Assembly (NCBI RefSeq): GCF_001559865.1
Contig: NZ_LOHE01000045.1
Coordinates: 58,103 to 122,102, forward strand
DNA length: 64,000 nucleotides
Direction: 5' to 3'
Origin: Abyssisolibacter fermentans
GTDB taxonomy: Bacteria; Bacillota; Clostridia; Tissierellales; MCWD3
The position numbers and the translations under genes are program-made. Positions 46,558 to 55,992 of the stretch are shown piece after piece; positions within the stretch are counted from its first letter, which is position 1, and each line of letters starts with the position of its first letter. A model generated the notes under the pieces. It searched no databases, was not told the DNA's origin, and saw only the letters and a list, made by a program, of their open reading frames with translations.

Positions 46558-47478
46558 ATGTCTAGAAAAACATTATATGTATTATTGACTTGCGTTGTTA
46601 TACTATGGGGTACTTCTTTTGCAGTTACTAAGATTGGGATAAAGAGTGCAGGAGCTATAGAGTTTTTATGTATGAGACTTTTCTTTAGTTCTTGTATTTT
46701 TTGTTTGATTTTAATATTTTTACCCAAACAAAAAACAAAAATAGATATAAAAGATGTACCATATTTGATTTATTTAGCATTTATTGGGGTAGGAGGTTAT
46801 TTTATTGTTCAATATAGTGCGTTAAAATTAACTACAAGTGTAAATGCTTCACTAATACTTGCTACAGCACCAATATTTATAGTGATATATTCAGTATTTG
46901 CTTATAAAGAAAGATTAAGCGTTAATAAAATTTTAGGTATTTCATTATGTTTTGTCGGCGTTATATTTATAATAAGCAAAGGTCAAATGAATGTTATTTC
47001 ATTTAGCAAAACTATAAAAGGTGATATAATCATGTTATTAAATGCAATTATGTTGGCAGGATTCTCTTTAGGAGCAAAGAGAATTTTAAATAAATATGAT
47101 TCCTTTGTAGCTATTGCATATATACATATTTTAGGATTTATTATAGTTTTATTATTTGCAATTATTCCTAATAAACTAGTAGTACATTCTATGCTTAAAG
47201 ATTTTTCTTATATAAATAGTAAAAATATTTTGTCTGCATTATATTTGGGAATTACTTGTAGTGTTTTTGGATATGCTGTGTGGTATAAAGCTATAAAAGA
47301 AATAGGTGCAACAAGAACTTCTGTTTTTAATTACATCAACCCACTGGTAGCATCATTAACTTCTTTCATTTTATTTGATGAAGGTATCAATGTATTTACT
47401 GTTGTAGGAGGGGTTTGTATTATTTTAGGTGTCACTTTAATTAATACTAAATTTACTAAAAAAATCACAGCAGAATAA
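46558..47478 (+). CDS. EamA/DMT-family permease
   Basis: 306 residues, ten hydrophobic helices in two EamA repeats (WGTSFAVTKIGIKSAG near the start; GITCSVFGYAVWYKAIKEIG in the second). Drug/metabolite transporter superfamily, inner membrane; the substrate is unknown. Start at 46558 behind GAAAGGA. The stop lies inside its terminator. Confidence 0.9.
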   Translation: MSRKTLYVLLTCVVILWGTSFAVTKIGIKSAGAIEFLCMRLFFSSCIFCLILIFLPKQKTKIDIKDVPYLIYLAFIGVGGYFIVQYSALKLTTSVNASLILATAPIFIVIYSVFAYKERLSVNKILGISLCFVGVIFIISKGQMNVISFSKTIKGDIIMLLNAIMLAGFSLGAKRILNKYDSFVAIAYIHILGFIIVLLFAIIPNKLVVHSMLKDFSYINSKNILSALYLGITCSVFGYAVWYKAIKEIGATRTSVFNYINPLVASLTSFILFDEGINVFTVVGGVCIILGVTLINTKFTKKITAE

Positions 47479-47497
47479 TAAATTCTGCTGTTTTTAG
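47468..47497 (+). terminator. Rho-independent terminator overlapping the permease stop
   Basis: CAGCAGAAT pairs with ATTCTGCTG, then TTTTTA. Confidence 0.8.
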
Positions 47498-47714
47498 TAG
47501 AGAGACTAAAGCTATCATTCATATGATTTTTAGGATATATAAATAATGTAATAAGTTCAGCAAAAGGAATTGCAAGTCAGAAACTTTTTAGGAACAAAAA
47601 TTATGGTAGTAATAATATACCTAATATAATAAAATTAAAAGAAATAAAGGCAATGATTTTCTCATTATTAATTGCAAAAAATCAGAAAATAATATATTAA
47701 AACCACATATAATA

Positions 47715-47834
47715 AATGACTATAAGAACAACATCATTATCTATTTTTATACCATTTCAGCACAATACCAAAACTTGGAAATTGCTAATATTTATACAAA
47801 TAAAGGATTTAAAAGAATAATATCTAATTGTTAA
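47715..47834 (+). pseudogene. Possible acetyltransferase 3' remnant
   Basis: A start-less frame reads ... YFYTISAQYQNLEIANIYTN then KGFKRIISNC and stop. The N-x-x-A-x-x-Y-x-x-x-GF pattern is how many GNAT domains end. Nothing recognisable precedes it; the rest of 47498-48008 shows no gene. Confidence 0.3.
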
Positions 47835-48008
47835 TAAAGTAAAGTAGTAGCCATATAAACAAATATATAAAATATCAGATGCTTTACAAAATTTAATTAA
47901 TAGATAGTTTTTCTAATTCTGTAGAAGATGAGTTTTTGACGGAAATACAAATACGTGTTAAAGAAAGAAAATAATATTACCTGTTATAAAACAAAGGAAG
48001 GTACAATT

Positions 48009-49817
48009 ATGGATATTTATGAAGTTTTAAAGATATATTTTGGATATGAAGAATTTAGAGATGGTCAGAAGGAAGTTATAGAGGCGATAATAAACGGTAG
48101 AGATGTTTTAGGTATTATGCCAACTGGTGGAGGTAAATCCTTGTGCTATCAATTACCAGCAATTATAAACAATGGCGTAACTATTGTTATTTCTCCACTT
48201 ATAGCTCTTATGAAAGATCAAGTGGACTCATTAAAAGAAATTGGTATAGAAGCTACTTATATTAATAGTACCTTGGCTTCAGATGAAATATTAGATAGAC
48301 TAATGGATGTAAGACGAGGAAGATATAAAATAATATACGTTGCACCTGAGAGATTGAACACAAAGTATTTTAAAAGTATAGTTCAAAATGTTAGTGTTGA
48401 ATTAATAGCTGTTGATGAAGCGCATTGTATAAGTCAATGGGGACATGATTTTAGACCAAGTTATTTAGAAATACCTAAATTCATACAAAGTTTCAACAAA
48501 AGACCTGTAGTAGGTGCTTATACAGCTACTGCAACTAAAGCTATAATAAAAGAAATTAAAGAACTGATAGGATTACAAAACCCAGTTGAATTAATTACAA
48601 GTTTTGATAGACCAAATTTAATGTATAAGGTTATAAAAGCTAGTAACAAATTTCAATATCTAAAAAACTATTTGAATAATAATTTCGTTGATAATTCAGG
48701 AATTATCTATTGCTCTACAAGAAAATCTGTAGAATCTGTTGCAAAAAAACTGAGAGAAAGAGGAATGGCAGTAACTTTATATCATGGTGGAATGGAAGCT
48801 GAATCAAGAAGAATAAATCAAGAGGAATTTACTTTTAATAGAGCAAGAATAATTGTAGCAACCAATGCATTTGGTATGGGAATAGATAAGCCAGATGTGA
48901 GATTTGTTATACATTATAATATGCCACAAAACATGGAAGCTTATTATCAAGAAGCTGGGAGAGCTGGTAGAGACGGAGAAATGAGTGAATGTATATTAAT
49001 GTATTCACCATCAGACGTTGTCAAACAAAAGCTTTTAATAAACAATGATAATTTAACACTCAAAAGGCAAGAAATACTACTAAAAAATCTACAATATTTA
49101 ATAGATTATTGTCATACTAATAATTGTCTACGTGCTAGTATATTAAGATATTTTAATGAAGAACCAAAATTTGAAAAATGTAATAATTGTGGTAATTGTT
49201 TAGATAATAGTGAAATGGTTGATATTACCTTAGAAGCACAAAAAATTCTTTCTTGTATATACAGAGCTAGAGAGAGATTTGGTGTAAATGTTATTATCAA
49301 TATATTAAGAGGATCAAAGAATAAAAAGATTTTAGAAATGGGATTAGACAGGCTTTCAACGTATGGTATAATGGATGATTACAGTACTTATGCTTTAAGA
49401 GAAATGATAATGACACTAATATCTAAAGGCTTTATTAATATAACTACAGATAAGTTTCCCATTCTTAAGCTTACAGCTACATCATTAGATGTATTAAAAG
49501 GGATAACTACCGTTGAACACAAAAAATATTTGCTAAAAGAGCAAACCCAAGAAAAGAAAGCTATAAATAAACTGCAGTATGAAGAATATGATGAAGAGTT
49601 ATTTAATAAGCTTCGAGAAATAAGAGCTGATATATCAAAAGAGAAAAATGTACCTGCATTTATTATATTTCATGATGTTTCATTAAAAGAAATGGCAACA
49701 GTTTATCCTCAAAATAGAGATGAGTTTCTGGATATAAATGGAGTAGGAATAAAAAAATATGAAGCTTATGGTGATATTTTTATTGAAGTAATAAAAGGAT
49801 ATAAACAAAAAGAATAA
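48009..49817 (+). CDS. recQ: ATP-dependent DNA helicase RecQ
   Basis: 602 residues: SF2 motifs (FRDGQKEVIEAIINGRDVLG, MPTGGGKSLCYQLPA, VDEAHCISQWGHDFRP, TATATKAI), the aromatic-rich loop region, RecQ-type VI (YYQEAGRAGRDG), a four-Cys zinc segment (CLRASILRYF ... CNNCGNC), winged helix and a C-terminal HRDC domain (KEKNVPAFIIFHDVSLKEMA). Unwinds DNA in recombination repair. The start at 48009 has AAGGAAGG upstream; the longer frame has no good site. Confidence 0.95.
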   Translation: MDIYEVLKIYFGYEEFRDGQKEVIEAIINGRDVLGIMPTGGGKSLCYQLPAIINNGVTIVISPLIALMKDQVDSLKEIGIEATYINSTLASDEILDRLMDVRRGRYKIIYVAPERLNTKYFKSIVQNVSVELIAVDEAHCISQWGHDFRPSYLEIPKFIQSFNKRPVVGAYTATATKAIIKEIKELIGLQNPVELITSFDRPNLMYKVIKASNKFQYLKNYLNNNFVDNSGIIYCSTRKSVESVAKKLRERGMAVTLYHGGMEAESRRINQEEFTFNRARIIVATNAFGMGIDKPDVRFVIHYNMPQNMEAYYQEAGRAGRDGEMSECILMYSPSDVVKQKLLINNDNLTLKRQEILLKNLQYLIDYCHTNNCLRASILRYFNEEPKFEKCNNCGNCLDNSEMVDITLEAQKILSCIYRARERFGVNVIINILRGSKNKKILEMGLDRLSTYGIMDDYSTYALREMIMTLISKGFINITTDKFPILKLTATSLDVLKGITTVEHKKYLLKEQTQEKKAINKLQYEEYDEELFNKLREIRADISKEKNVPAFIIFHDVSLKEMATVYPQNRDEFLDINGVGIKKYEAYGDIFIEVIKGYKQKE

Positions 49818-49905
49818 ATGGAATAAATTACAATTATAGATGTGTTTTTTATTGGTTAAAATAGACAATAGAATAAATTTATAAGCCAATAAAGGAGAGA
49901 TAATT

Positions 49906-50094
49906 ATGAAAGCTTTTGTAGATAAAAACACATGTATAGGCTGTGGAATATGTCCAGATGTGTGTCCAGAGGTGTTTGAAATGGACGCTGATGGAAAAGC
50001 TGTAGCCTCTGATAGCGAAGTACCAGATGATATACTAGATAATGCCAAAGATGCAGAAGACCAATGTCCAGTTGATGCAATATCAGTAAGGTAG
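49906..50094 (+). CDS. 4Fe-4S ferredoxin
   Basis: 62 residues. One cluster motif CIGCGICPDVC near the start with the fourth cysteine in QCPVDAIS near the end, a single [4Fe-4S] ferredoxin of the Thermotoga/Desulfovibrio type rather than the 2x[4Fe-4S] clostridial type. Acidic throughout. A soluble low-potential electron carrier. GGAG upstream; monocistronic. Confidence 0.93.
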   Translation: MKAFVDKNTCIGCGICPDVCPEVFEMDADGKAVASDSEVPDDILDNAKDAEDQCPVDAISVR

Positions 50095-50120
50095 TTTATA
50101 GTTTATATTATATTTAATAT

Positions 50121-50155
50121 ATACTCAGCATGTTTAAAATGTGCTGAGTATTATT
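50121..50155 (+). terminator. Rho-independent terminator after ferredoxin
   Basis: ATACTCAGCA pairs with TGCTGAGTAT across an 11-base loop. Confidence 0.75.
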
Positions 50156-50213
50156 TGCATATAGCAAAACATAAGACCTTTCTATAATAAATTAGTTGTA
50201 AAAAAATGGCGTA

Positions 50214-50242
50214 TTGACAATTAATATAGCGTATTATAATAT
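50214..50242 (+). promoter_or_regulatory. Sigma-A promoter of the decarboxylase gene
   Basis: TTGACA (50214-50219), 17-base spacer, TAATAT (50237-50242), 37 bp before the start codon. Confidence 0.7.
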
Positions 50243-50278
50243 GTCATATGATTATTGTGACTAATTTGATAAAAGTGG

Positions 50279-51736
50279 GTGAAAACGATAAGAAATCATA
50301 ACAATACTCCATTATTTGATGCATTAAAAAACTATAATAAAAGAAATGTTATTCCCTTTGATGTTCCAGGACATAAGCATGGGAATGGCATTCCAGAATT
50401 TGCAGAATATATAGGGAAGAAAGCCTTAGAAATAGATGTAAACTCCATGAAATGTTTGGATAATATAAGTAACCCAATAAGTGTAATAAAAGATGCAGAA
50501 GAATTGATGGCAGATGCATATTGTTCAGATTATGCATTTTTCTTAGTAAATGGGACATCATTTGGTGTTCAAGCTATGGTAATGACTGTCTGCAAACCTG
50601 GAGATAAAATTATAATGCCTAGAAATGCGCATAAATCAGCTATAAATAGTTTAATAATAAGTGGGGCTATTCCAATATACGTTCAACCAGAGATTAATGA
50701 TGAACTAGGTATTGCCATGGGAGTAACAGTGGAAAATATTAAGAAGTCTATAATGGAAAATCCAGATGCAAAGGCAGTATTTTTAATTAATCCAACATAT
50801 TATGGTGCTGTGTCAAAGATGAAAGAAATTATTGAGGTAGCACATAAAAATGGTTTAGCAGTTTTAGTAGACGAAGCTCATGGAGCACATTTTAGATATC
50901 ACGACGAACTTCCAAAAACAGGTATAGAGTTAGGCGCAGACATGGCAGCAGTCAGCTTGCATAAAACAGGCGGATCATTGACCCAAAGTTCAGTATTGTT
51001 ACTAAACGAAGGGTTAATAGATAAAAATACAGTTAAAACTGCTTTAAATTTGTTACAAACGACCAGTGCTTCATATCTTTTAATGTCAAGTTTGGATGTT
51101 GCAAGGAAAATGTTGGTTACAAAGGGTCAAGAAATATTATCTAGAGTATTAAAGTACACAAGAGCAGCACGACAAGAAATCAACAATATAAATGGACTAT
51201 ATGCTTTTGGTAAAGAATTAGTAGGCTATCCAGGAGTTTATAATTTTGACGAAACTAAGCTAGGAGTCTGTGTAAGAAATCTGGGAATTACAGGATTTAA
51301 AGCTTATGACATTTTAAGAGATAAATATAACATTCAAGTAGAACTTGGTGATGTATTTAATATACTTGCTATTATAAGTGTTGGAGATACTGAGGAGTCT
51401 ATCAAATTACTTGTAGATGCTTTGAGAGATATGAGTTTTAAATATAGAAGTAGTGAGATGAAACTTGATAAAGTAGCGTTAAAAAATCCAGAAGTTATAA
51501 TTTCTCCTAGAGATGCTTTTTATGCCAAAAAAAGAGTAATAAAGCTAGAAGATGCACAGGGAGAAATAAGTGGAGAATCTATAATGGCATATCCTCCAGG
51601 TATACCAATAGTTGCACCGGGGGAAAGGATAAATAAACAAATAATAGAATACATCAAATTTCTAAAAAATCAACATAGTATGCTTAGAGATACAGAAGAT
51701 CCTTATGTAGATAATATTAAAGTCTTAGGAATATAA
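50279..51736 (+). CDS. Orn/Lys/Arg decarboxylase-family PLP enzyme (probably arginine decarboxylase)
   Basis: 485 residues of the short bacterial fold-I decarboxylases (SpeA/YaaO type). VPGHKHGNG begins the N-terminal active-site region; DEAHGAHF binds the PLP ring and the Schiff-base lysine is in AVSLHKTGGSLTQSS. The C-terminal AYPPGIPIVAPGE is typical. It starts with GTG at 50279 with only a weak ribosome site. SpeD lies 270 bp downstream, so it probably makes agmatine (or cadaverine/putrescine) for spermidine synthesis. The exact substrate is not settled. Confidence 0.88.
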   Translation: MKTIRNHNNTPLFDALKNYNKRNVIPFDVPGHKHGNGIPEFAEYIGKKALEIDVNSMKCLDNISNPISVIKDAEELMADAYCSDYAFFLVNGTSFGVQAMVMTVCKPGDKIIMPRNAHKSAINSLIISGAIPIYVQPEINDELGIAMGVTVENIKKSIMENPDAKAVFLINPTYYGAVSKMKEIIEVAHKNGLAVLVDEAHGAHFRYHDELPKTGIELGADMAAVSLHKTGGSLTQSSVLLLNEGLIDKNTVKTALNLLQTTSASYLLMSSLDVARKMLVTKGQEILSRVLKYTRAARQEINNINGLYAFGKELVGYPGVYNFDETKLGVCVRNLGITGFKAYDILRDKYNIQVELGDVFNILAIISVGDTEESIKLLVDALRDMSFKYRSSEMKLDKVALKNPEVIISPRDAFYAKKRVIKLEDAQGEISGESIMAYPPGIPIVAPGERINKQIIEYIKFLKNQHSMLRDTEDPYVDNIKVLGI

Positions 51737-51764
51737 GAATGCTTGGTTAAAGTTTTAGAATAAT

Positions 51765-51807
51765 AAGAGAAAGGCTAATTTTTAGAAAAAGTCTATCTCT
51801 TTTTTTG
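51765..51807 (+). terminator. Probable terminator
   Basis: AAGAGA ... TCTCTT with an imperfect inner stem, then seven T. Ends the decarboxylase transcript; no gene in the remaining ~200 bases to 52008. Confidence 0.55.
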
Positions 51808-52007
51808 TGCGTATAAATTTATGATAATTCCAAATAATACATGTTGAATATTACGGTGAATTGTAGTATTTTATTACTAGTAAAACTTACTATATATAAA
51901 TAATAAGTTTATGAATATTAAACATATGGAAGTATTATTAAAAATATGTTCGAATAATTATAGATAAAAGAAATAATATATGGTAGAGCAGAAGGGAGAA
52001 TAGAGCG

Positions 52008-52424
52008 ATGAAGATTGAACAATTGGGAAGACATATTTTAGTAGAATTGTATAATTGCGATAAAGAGATTTTGAATGATAATAATTTAATTGAAAAATAT
52101 ATGAATGAAGCCGCTGAAGTAGCAAATGCTACTATTGTGACTAGTTGTTTTCACATCTTCAATCCATGGGGAGTAAGTGGAGCAGTTATTATTCAAGAAT
52201 CTCATTTGACAATTCATACATGGCCAGAGTATGGATATGCGTCAGTAGATTTATTTACCTGTGGAGATTCAGTAAATCCATGGAAAGCTTTTGATTATCT
52301 TAAAACAAAGCTTAAAGCTGAAAAAGAGGAAGCTACAGAAGTTGCAAGAGGACTTTCTGATAGAATACAGTATTATGCAACTCAAAATTTAGGTGAAATA
52401 AAGTTTAAACCTGATGCAAAGTAA
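52008..52424 (+). CDS. speD: S-adenosylmethionine decarboxylase proenzyme
   Basis: 138 residues. [23 protein letters not shown] contains the self-cleavage site (between Glu and Ser), the serine that becomes the pyruvoyl group, the catalytic His and Cys. Class 1b bacterial enzyme of usual size. It supplies decarboxylated AdoMet for spermidine. The start follows GGGAG. No speE (spermidine synthase) is in the window. Confidence 0.95.
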   Translation: MKIEQLGRHILVELYNCDKEILNDNNLIEKYMNEAAEVANATIVTSCFHIFNPWGVSGAVIIQESHLTIHTWPEYGYASVDLFTCGDSVNPWKAFDYLKTKLKAEKEEATEVARGLSDRIQYYATQNLGEIKFKPDAK

Positions 52425-52567
52425 GGGAATATAGCACTAAGAAAATGATTTATCTGATGAAATTATCAGTATCATTCAAAATTTGAGTATAGTTAAAATA
52501 AATGTAAAAATAAGAATAAATAAATTGTTCTTTTATTTAATAATAAATTTAAAGGAGAATTGATTAT

Positions 52568-52723
52568 ATAAAAAACTATGAAGTTGTTGAAGAAATGACA
52601 GTTGATAGAATCTATACTGGCGAGATGTCAAATTCAACAAACTTTACTAGTGCAGTAAACATGCCAGATATTACCACGTCTGCTGTGGGGGTTAATGCTT
52701 GAATTACAGCTACCATTGGTTAA
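52568..52723 (+). pseudogene. Decayed precursor-peptide gene 1 (start and Gly codon lost)
   Basis: Aligned with the intact peptide at 52910, this stretch reads KNYEVVEEMTVDR followed by a diverged core (TGEMSNSTNF ... MPDITTSAVGVNA). Where the other has its ATG, this one has ATA (52568), and no other start is in frame at a usable distance from the GGAG at 52554. Where the other has GGA (Gly), this has TGA (52700), after which six more homologous codons lead to TAA. Two separate point changes therefore silence it. Its terminator (52733) is intact. Confidence 0.75.
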
Positions 52724-52732
52724 TAATTTTAC

Positions 52733-52768
52733 AAAGACTTAGTTTGAAAGCTAAGTCTTTATTTTTTT
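52733..52768 (+). terminator. Strong terminator after decayed peptide gene 1
   Basis: AAAGACTTAG pairs with CTAAGTCTTT, then A and seven T. It shares the CTTAG...CTAAG stem with the hairpins at 53089 and 55993, but only this copy has a long T run. Confidence 0.8.
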
Positions 52769-52909
52769 AATTAAGGAGTTATTTCTTTGAAATGTTTTTG
52801 TACTACTATAAAAATAAAAAATAACATAAAATATAAAATATGACAGAATTTTCAAAAAAAGAATGATACAATGAGTTTGTACATTAAACTAATAAAAAGG
52901 AGGATTCAT

Positions 52910-53062
52910 ATGAATAACTACGAAGTTGTTGAAGAAATGACAGTCGATAGAGGTTATTGTGATGCAATATCACAAGCTACAGAATTTACAACTAAAGTAA
53001 CAGTACCTGATATAACTGCACCAACTGTAGGCGTTAATAGTGGAATTTCATGGACTTTTTAG
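52910..53062 (+). CDS. Putative RiPP precursor peptide 2 (50 aa)
   Basis: 50 residues, AAGGAGG six bases upstream. It consists of a leader-like N-terminus NNYEVVEEMTVDR, shared by four small ORFs here, and a variable C-terminus rich in Thr/Val/Ile with one Cys near residue 17 (GYCDAISQATEFTT ... TAPTVGVNSG, ending ISWTF). It lies 76 bp before a B12-dependent radical SAM gene, with a hairpin between. The conserved-leader/variable-core pattern next to a maturase is the signature of ribosomally made, post-translationally modified peptides. Modification and final product are unknown. Confidence 0.78.
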   Translation: MNNYEVVEEMTVDRGYCDAISQATEFTTKVTVPDITAPTVGVNSGISWTF

Positions 53063-53088
53063 GTTTCTGAAGGGGTAGTACAAGTATT

Positions 53089-53117
53089 AGAGACTTAGCA
53101 TTTAAAGCTAAGTCTCT
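53089..53117 (+). promoter_or_regulatory. Hairpin between peptide 2 and maturase 1
   Basis: AGAGACTTAGC pairs perfectly with GCTAAGTCTCT around ATTTAAA. There is no T run, so it should pass much of the transcript: a likely stability or attenuation element setting a high peptide to low enzyme ratio. Confidence 0.6.
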
Positions 53118-53138
53118 ATATAAGAAGGGGGTATTTTT

Positions 53139-54926
53139 ATGAAAGTGGTTTTTGTTAATGCTGTTAGTAAGTTTAAATATGGAGATTTATATATCGGTTC
53201 TCTTATATTAGCTAAGATATTAAAAAAAAATGGATACGAGGTTGAAATAGTAGATTTTGCATATTTACATAATATAGGGGAACTAGATAGTGATGTATTT
53301 GAAAATGGCAATACAGCTGAATTAAGTGAGTATTTAATAAACAAAAAAGCTGATATTATAAGTTTTTATACTATGGCTAATTCATATCACTTGAGTATTG
53401 ATATGGCTGAATATATAAGGAGTAATGCTCCTGATATTAAATTACTTTTTGGTGGACCTCAAGCATCAGTTGCTGCATATGATTTAATGAACACATTTCC
53501 TTTCATAGACCTTATTGGGATAGGAGAAGGAGAAAACAGCATAGTTGATATTATGAAAGCTTTTGAAGGAGAGAAGGATTTTTCAAAAATAAAAGGTATA
53601 TGTTACAGAAAAGGTACAGAGATTATAACAAATGAAGAGAACGGATTAATACAAGATTTAGATACATTACCTGAAATAGATTATGAACTCATACCATATA
53701 TGGATAAAATGAAATCATTACCTATAGAAGTTGGAAGAGGATGTCCATTTGGATGTAAGTATTGTTCAAGTAAAAGTTTTTGGAAACAAAAATTTAGATT
53801 AAAAAGTAATGACAGAATAATAAGTGAAATAAAGAGTTTAATGAAAGAATATAATATTACTCATTTTAGTTTTATACATGATTTGTTTACTGCCAATAAG
53901 AAAAGAATTATAGAATTTTGTAATAAAATAATAGAGGAAGAACTAAAAATTAAGTGGGCCTGTTCTGCAAGAATAGACACTTTAGATAATGAAATAATTG
54001 AAATGTTAGTTAGAGCGGGTTGTACAGGAATTTATATTGGCGTAGAAACTGGATCTAGCAGAATGCAGAAATTTATTAATAAAAATCTTAAAATAAATGA
54101 TGATTTTTATAATAAAATAAAATTACTTACAAAAAACAAAATTCAGGTAACGGCATCTTTTATATATGGACTTCCTAACGAAGAATTAGAAGATTTAAAA
54201 GAAACTTTCAAAGTTATAAAAAATTTAAGAGACATGAATGTGCACACTGTGCAACTCCATATGTTTTCAATTTTAAGAGGTACTGAATTTTACAATGAAT
54301 ATTCTCATGATATGAGTTTTGATGATAATTTGGTATCAGATATTACTTATGGGGCAAATATGAAGAGAAATACTGAATTAATAACTAAGTATCCTAATCT
54401 GTTTTCTCATTTCTATATTCTTAATAAATCCTTAGTTAAAAAATATCCATATTGTGATATGTTTATGAATCATTATATTCAAATTTTGTATACAATGTTT
54501 AGGATTACTTATAATAATTTGATAGATTATTTTAAGTGTGATTTTTTAGCTTTTTACAATTCATTTTACAAATATTTAGCTGCTAATTCAAAAGAGTTAA
54601 TAAATTATAGTGATAACATAGATGTAGAACACAAGCATTTTGTTTATAAGGTAATAGACATTTGGAAAGAATATATTAATAGTTATAAATTTGAAAAATA
54701 CGATAATATTATTAAAGAAATTTATAGATTTGAATGCGATCTTAATGATTTTATTTTTAATAATGAAGAAAATGAGGATGCAATTAAAACTTATGATTTT
54801 GATGTTTATGATGCAAATAAGAAGACTTTTAAATTAGATGAATATATGCCAAAAGAAACAATTATAAGAATTTATAAACCTGATGGCGTATATAAATTAC
54901 AAAGACTTAGGAAAAAAATTTCATAG
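53139..54926 (+). CDS. B12-binding radical SAM protein 1 (putative peptide maturase)
   Basis: 595 residues. Residues 1-145 are a cobalamin-binding Rossmann fold (YIGSLILAKILKKNGYEVE, FGGPQAS, GIGEGE). Residues 190-400 are the radical SAM barrel with CPFGCKYC (Cys 202, 206, 209), FIHDLFTANKKR, CSARIDTL and GVETGSSRMQ. The last ~180 residues are a helical domain ending YKPDGVYKLQRLRKK. No DxHxxG motif is seen in the cobalamin domain, as in many class B enzymes. Such enzymes methylate unactivated carbons or make other C-C/C-S changes. The start follows AAGGGGG. It is closely similar to the gene at 56037. Role in peptide maturation is inferred from pairing. Confidence 0.88.
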   Translation: MKVVFVNAVSKFKYGDLYIGSLILAKILKKNGYEVEIVDFAYLHNIGELDSDVFENGNTAELSEYLINKKADIISFYTMANSYHLSIDMAEYIRSNAPDIKLLFGGPQASVAAYDLMNTFPFIDLIGIGEGENSIVDIMKAFEGEKDFSKIKGICYRKGTEIITNEENGLIQDLDTLPEIDYELIPYMDKMKSLPIEVGRGCPFGCKYCSSKSFWKQKFRLKSNDRIISEIKSLMKEYNITHFSFIHDLFTANKKRIIEFCNKIIEEELKIKWACSARIDTLDNEIIEMLVRAGCTGIYIGVETGSSRMQKFINKNLKINDDFYNKIKLLTKNKIQVTASFIYGLPNEELEDLKETFKVIKNLRDMNVHTVQLHMFSILRGTEFYNEYSHDMSFDDNLVSDITYGANMKRNTELITKYPNLFSHFYILNKSLVKKYPYCDMFMNHYIQILYTMFRITYNNLIDYFKCDFLAFYNSFYKYLAANSKELINYSDNIDVEHKHFVYKVIDIWKEYINSYKFEKYDNIIKEIYRFECDLNDFIFNNEENEDAIKTYDFDVYDANKKTFKLDEYMPKETIIRIYKPDGVYKLQRLRKKIS

Positions 54927-55164
54927 TATAAAATTAAAATGATACTTTTGCTTAATAAATATTTTAAAAAATATGAAAATATAAACAGTAAAATTATAAA
55001 TAACTGTAGGAATATTTTATGTACTATATCTAGTTATTTTGATGCTAGATAGAAAATGGATTAGATTTATGCAATAATATTGAAAATGAATATTAGTAAC
55101 TTTAAATCAGTTATGTTAGGATAATTAATATTACTATAATCGCTGTAATTTTATACGTTAATAC

Positions 55165-55199
55165 AAGGTTTCTTGTCAATGAGATAAGAAGCCTTTTTT
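55165..55199 (+). terminator. Terminator after maturase 1 (duplicated after maturase 2)
   Basis: AAGGTTTCTT pairs with AAGAAGCCTT, then TTTT. The same structure, almost base for base, follows maturase 2 at 57999, showing that the duplication included the terminator. Confidence 0.75.
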
Positions 55200-55345
55200 A
55201 GCAGAAAACTCAAATTTTGATTTGGTATGGTGTTTGCTCCTAGGAACTTAAATAGGAGAACCAAAATCTATAATTTTGTGTGAATTACTTACTCCTAGAA
55301 ACATAGTGAGTAGCCAGCGACTTATTCATATAAGTAGAAACGATG
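55200..55345 (+). repeat. Degraded MITE-family relative, copy 4
   Basis: Contains CCAAAATCTATAATTTTGTG and TGAATTACTTACTCCTAG, related to the inner part of MITE copies 2 and 3. No terminal repeats. It lies between the maturase 1 terminator and peptide 3. The remaining sequence to 55530 shows no gene. Confidence 0.5.
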
Positions 55346-55530
55346 AAGAAACTAACTTTTGAAGTCACAATTTCAAAGAAACATTAGATGATTCACTAAT
55401 AACTATATTGGTAGTTTTTACAACTAACAATTTGTAAACTAATTTATTTTAAACATTCAAACATAGAATTTATGAGTAGGGAACGTTTTTGTAGCTAACT
55501 GAAATAATACATAAAAGGGGGATTGGTTAC

Positions 55531-55620
55531 ATGAGTAACTATGAAGTTGTTGATGAGCTGACAATTGATAAAGGTCAAGAGGATTTATCTTCAACTACAA
55601 TTACTACTTATTTTATTTAA
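55531..55620 (+). CDS. Putative RiPP precursor peptide 3 (29 aa)
   Basis: 29 residues behind AAAGGGGGA. The N-terminus SNYEVVDELTIDK matches the family leader, followed by a short core GQEDLSSTTITTYFI. It is followed by its own strong terminator rather than by a maturase gene, so the modifying enzyme would have to act in trans. It has the same GQED/SQED start of the core as peptide 4. Confidence 0.72.
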   Translation: MSNYEVVDELTIDKGQEDLSSTTITTYFI

Positions 55621-55663
55621 ATAAGTTACATTATAACTACTGTAAATAGTATAAGTATCATAA

Positions 55664-55700
55664 GTGCTGTCTAAAAATTTTGAAAAGACAGCTTTTTCTT
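55664..55700 (+). terminator. Terminator after peptide 3
   Basis: GCTGTCT pairs with AGACAGC across 13 bases, then TTTTTCTTTT. Confidence 0.75.
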
Positions 55701-55884
55701 TTGATTGTGCAGCAACTTCATTTATAGCAAACAACAATACAATATACCAAATATGAATAATATTATAAAAAATAAAAGAAATAAGTAAAAAAATAATAAA
55801 ACATGGGAAAAAATAAAAATAATACAAAATTTGTGATATAATTAACTTGTACTAAAAGTGTAAATAAAAAAGGGGGTTTTTTGC

Positions 55885-55977
55885 ATGAATAACTATGAAG
55901 TTGTTGATGAGATGACAATTGATAAAAGTCAAGAGGATTTATACACAGCAATTTTTACTATTGATATACGTAATTAA
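55885..55977 (+). CDS. Putative RiPP precursor peptide 4 (30 aa)
   Basis: 30 residues behind AGGGGG. Leader NNYEVVDEMTIDK, core SQEDLYTAIFTIDIRN. It lies 60 bp before maturase 2 with the conserved hairpin between. The leader is nearly the same as in the other three peptides while the core differs, which points to one recognition sequence serving variable cores. Confidence 0.75.
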   Translation: MNNYEVVDEMTIDKSQEDLYTAIFTIDIRN

Positions 55978-55992
55978 CTATTATAAGTATTA

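Noticed and set aside
52700..52702. TGA in the decayed precursor peptide as a possible selenocysteine codon
   Set aside because: The aligned paralogue has Gly, not Cys; the only downstream hairpin starts more than 30 bases away and is a terminator with a T run; the start codon is also lost.
55591..55951. Hydrophobic minus-strand ORFs in the peptide region
   Set aside because: They run antisense to precursor peptides 3 and 4 and reflect poly-A/T tracts read as Phe/Tyr/Ile.
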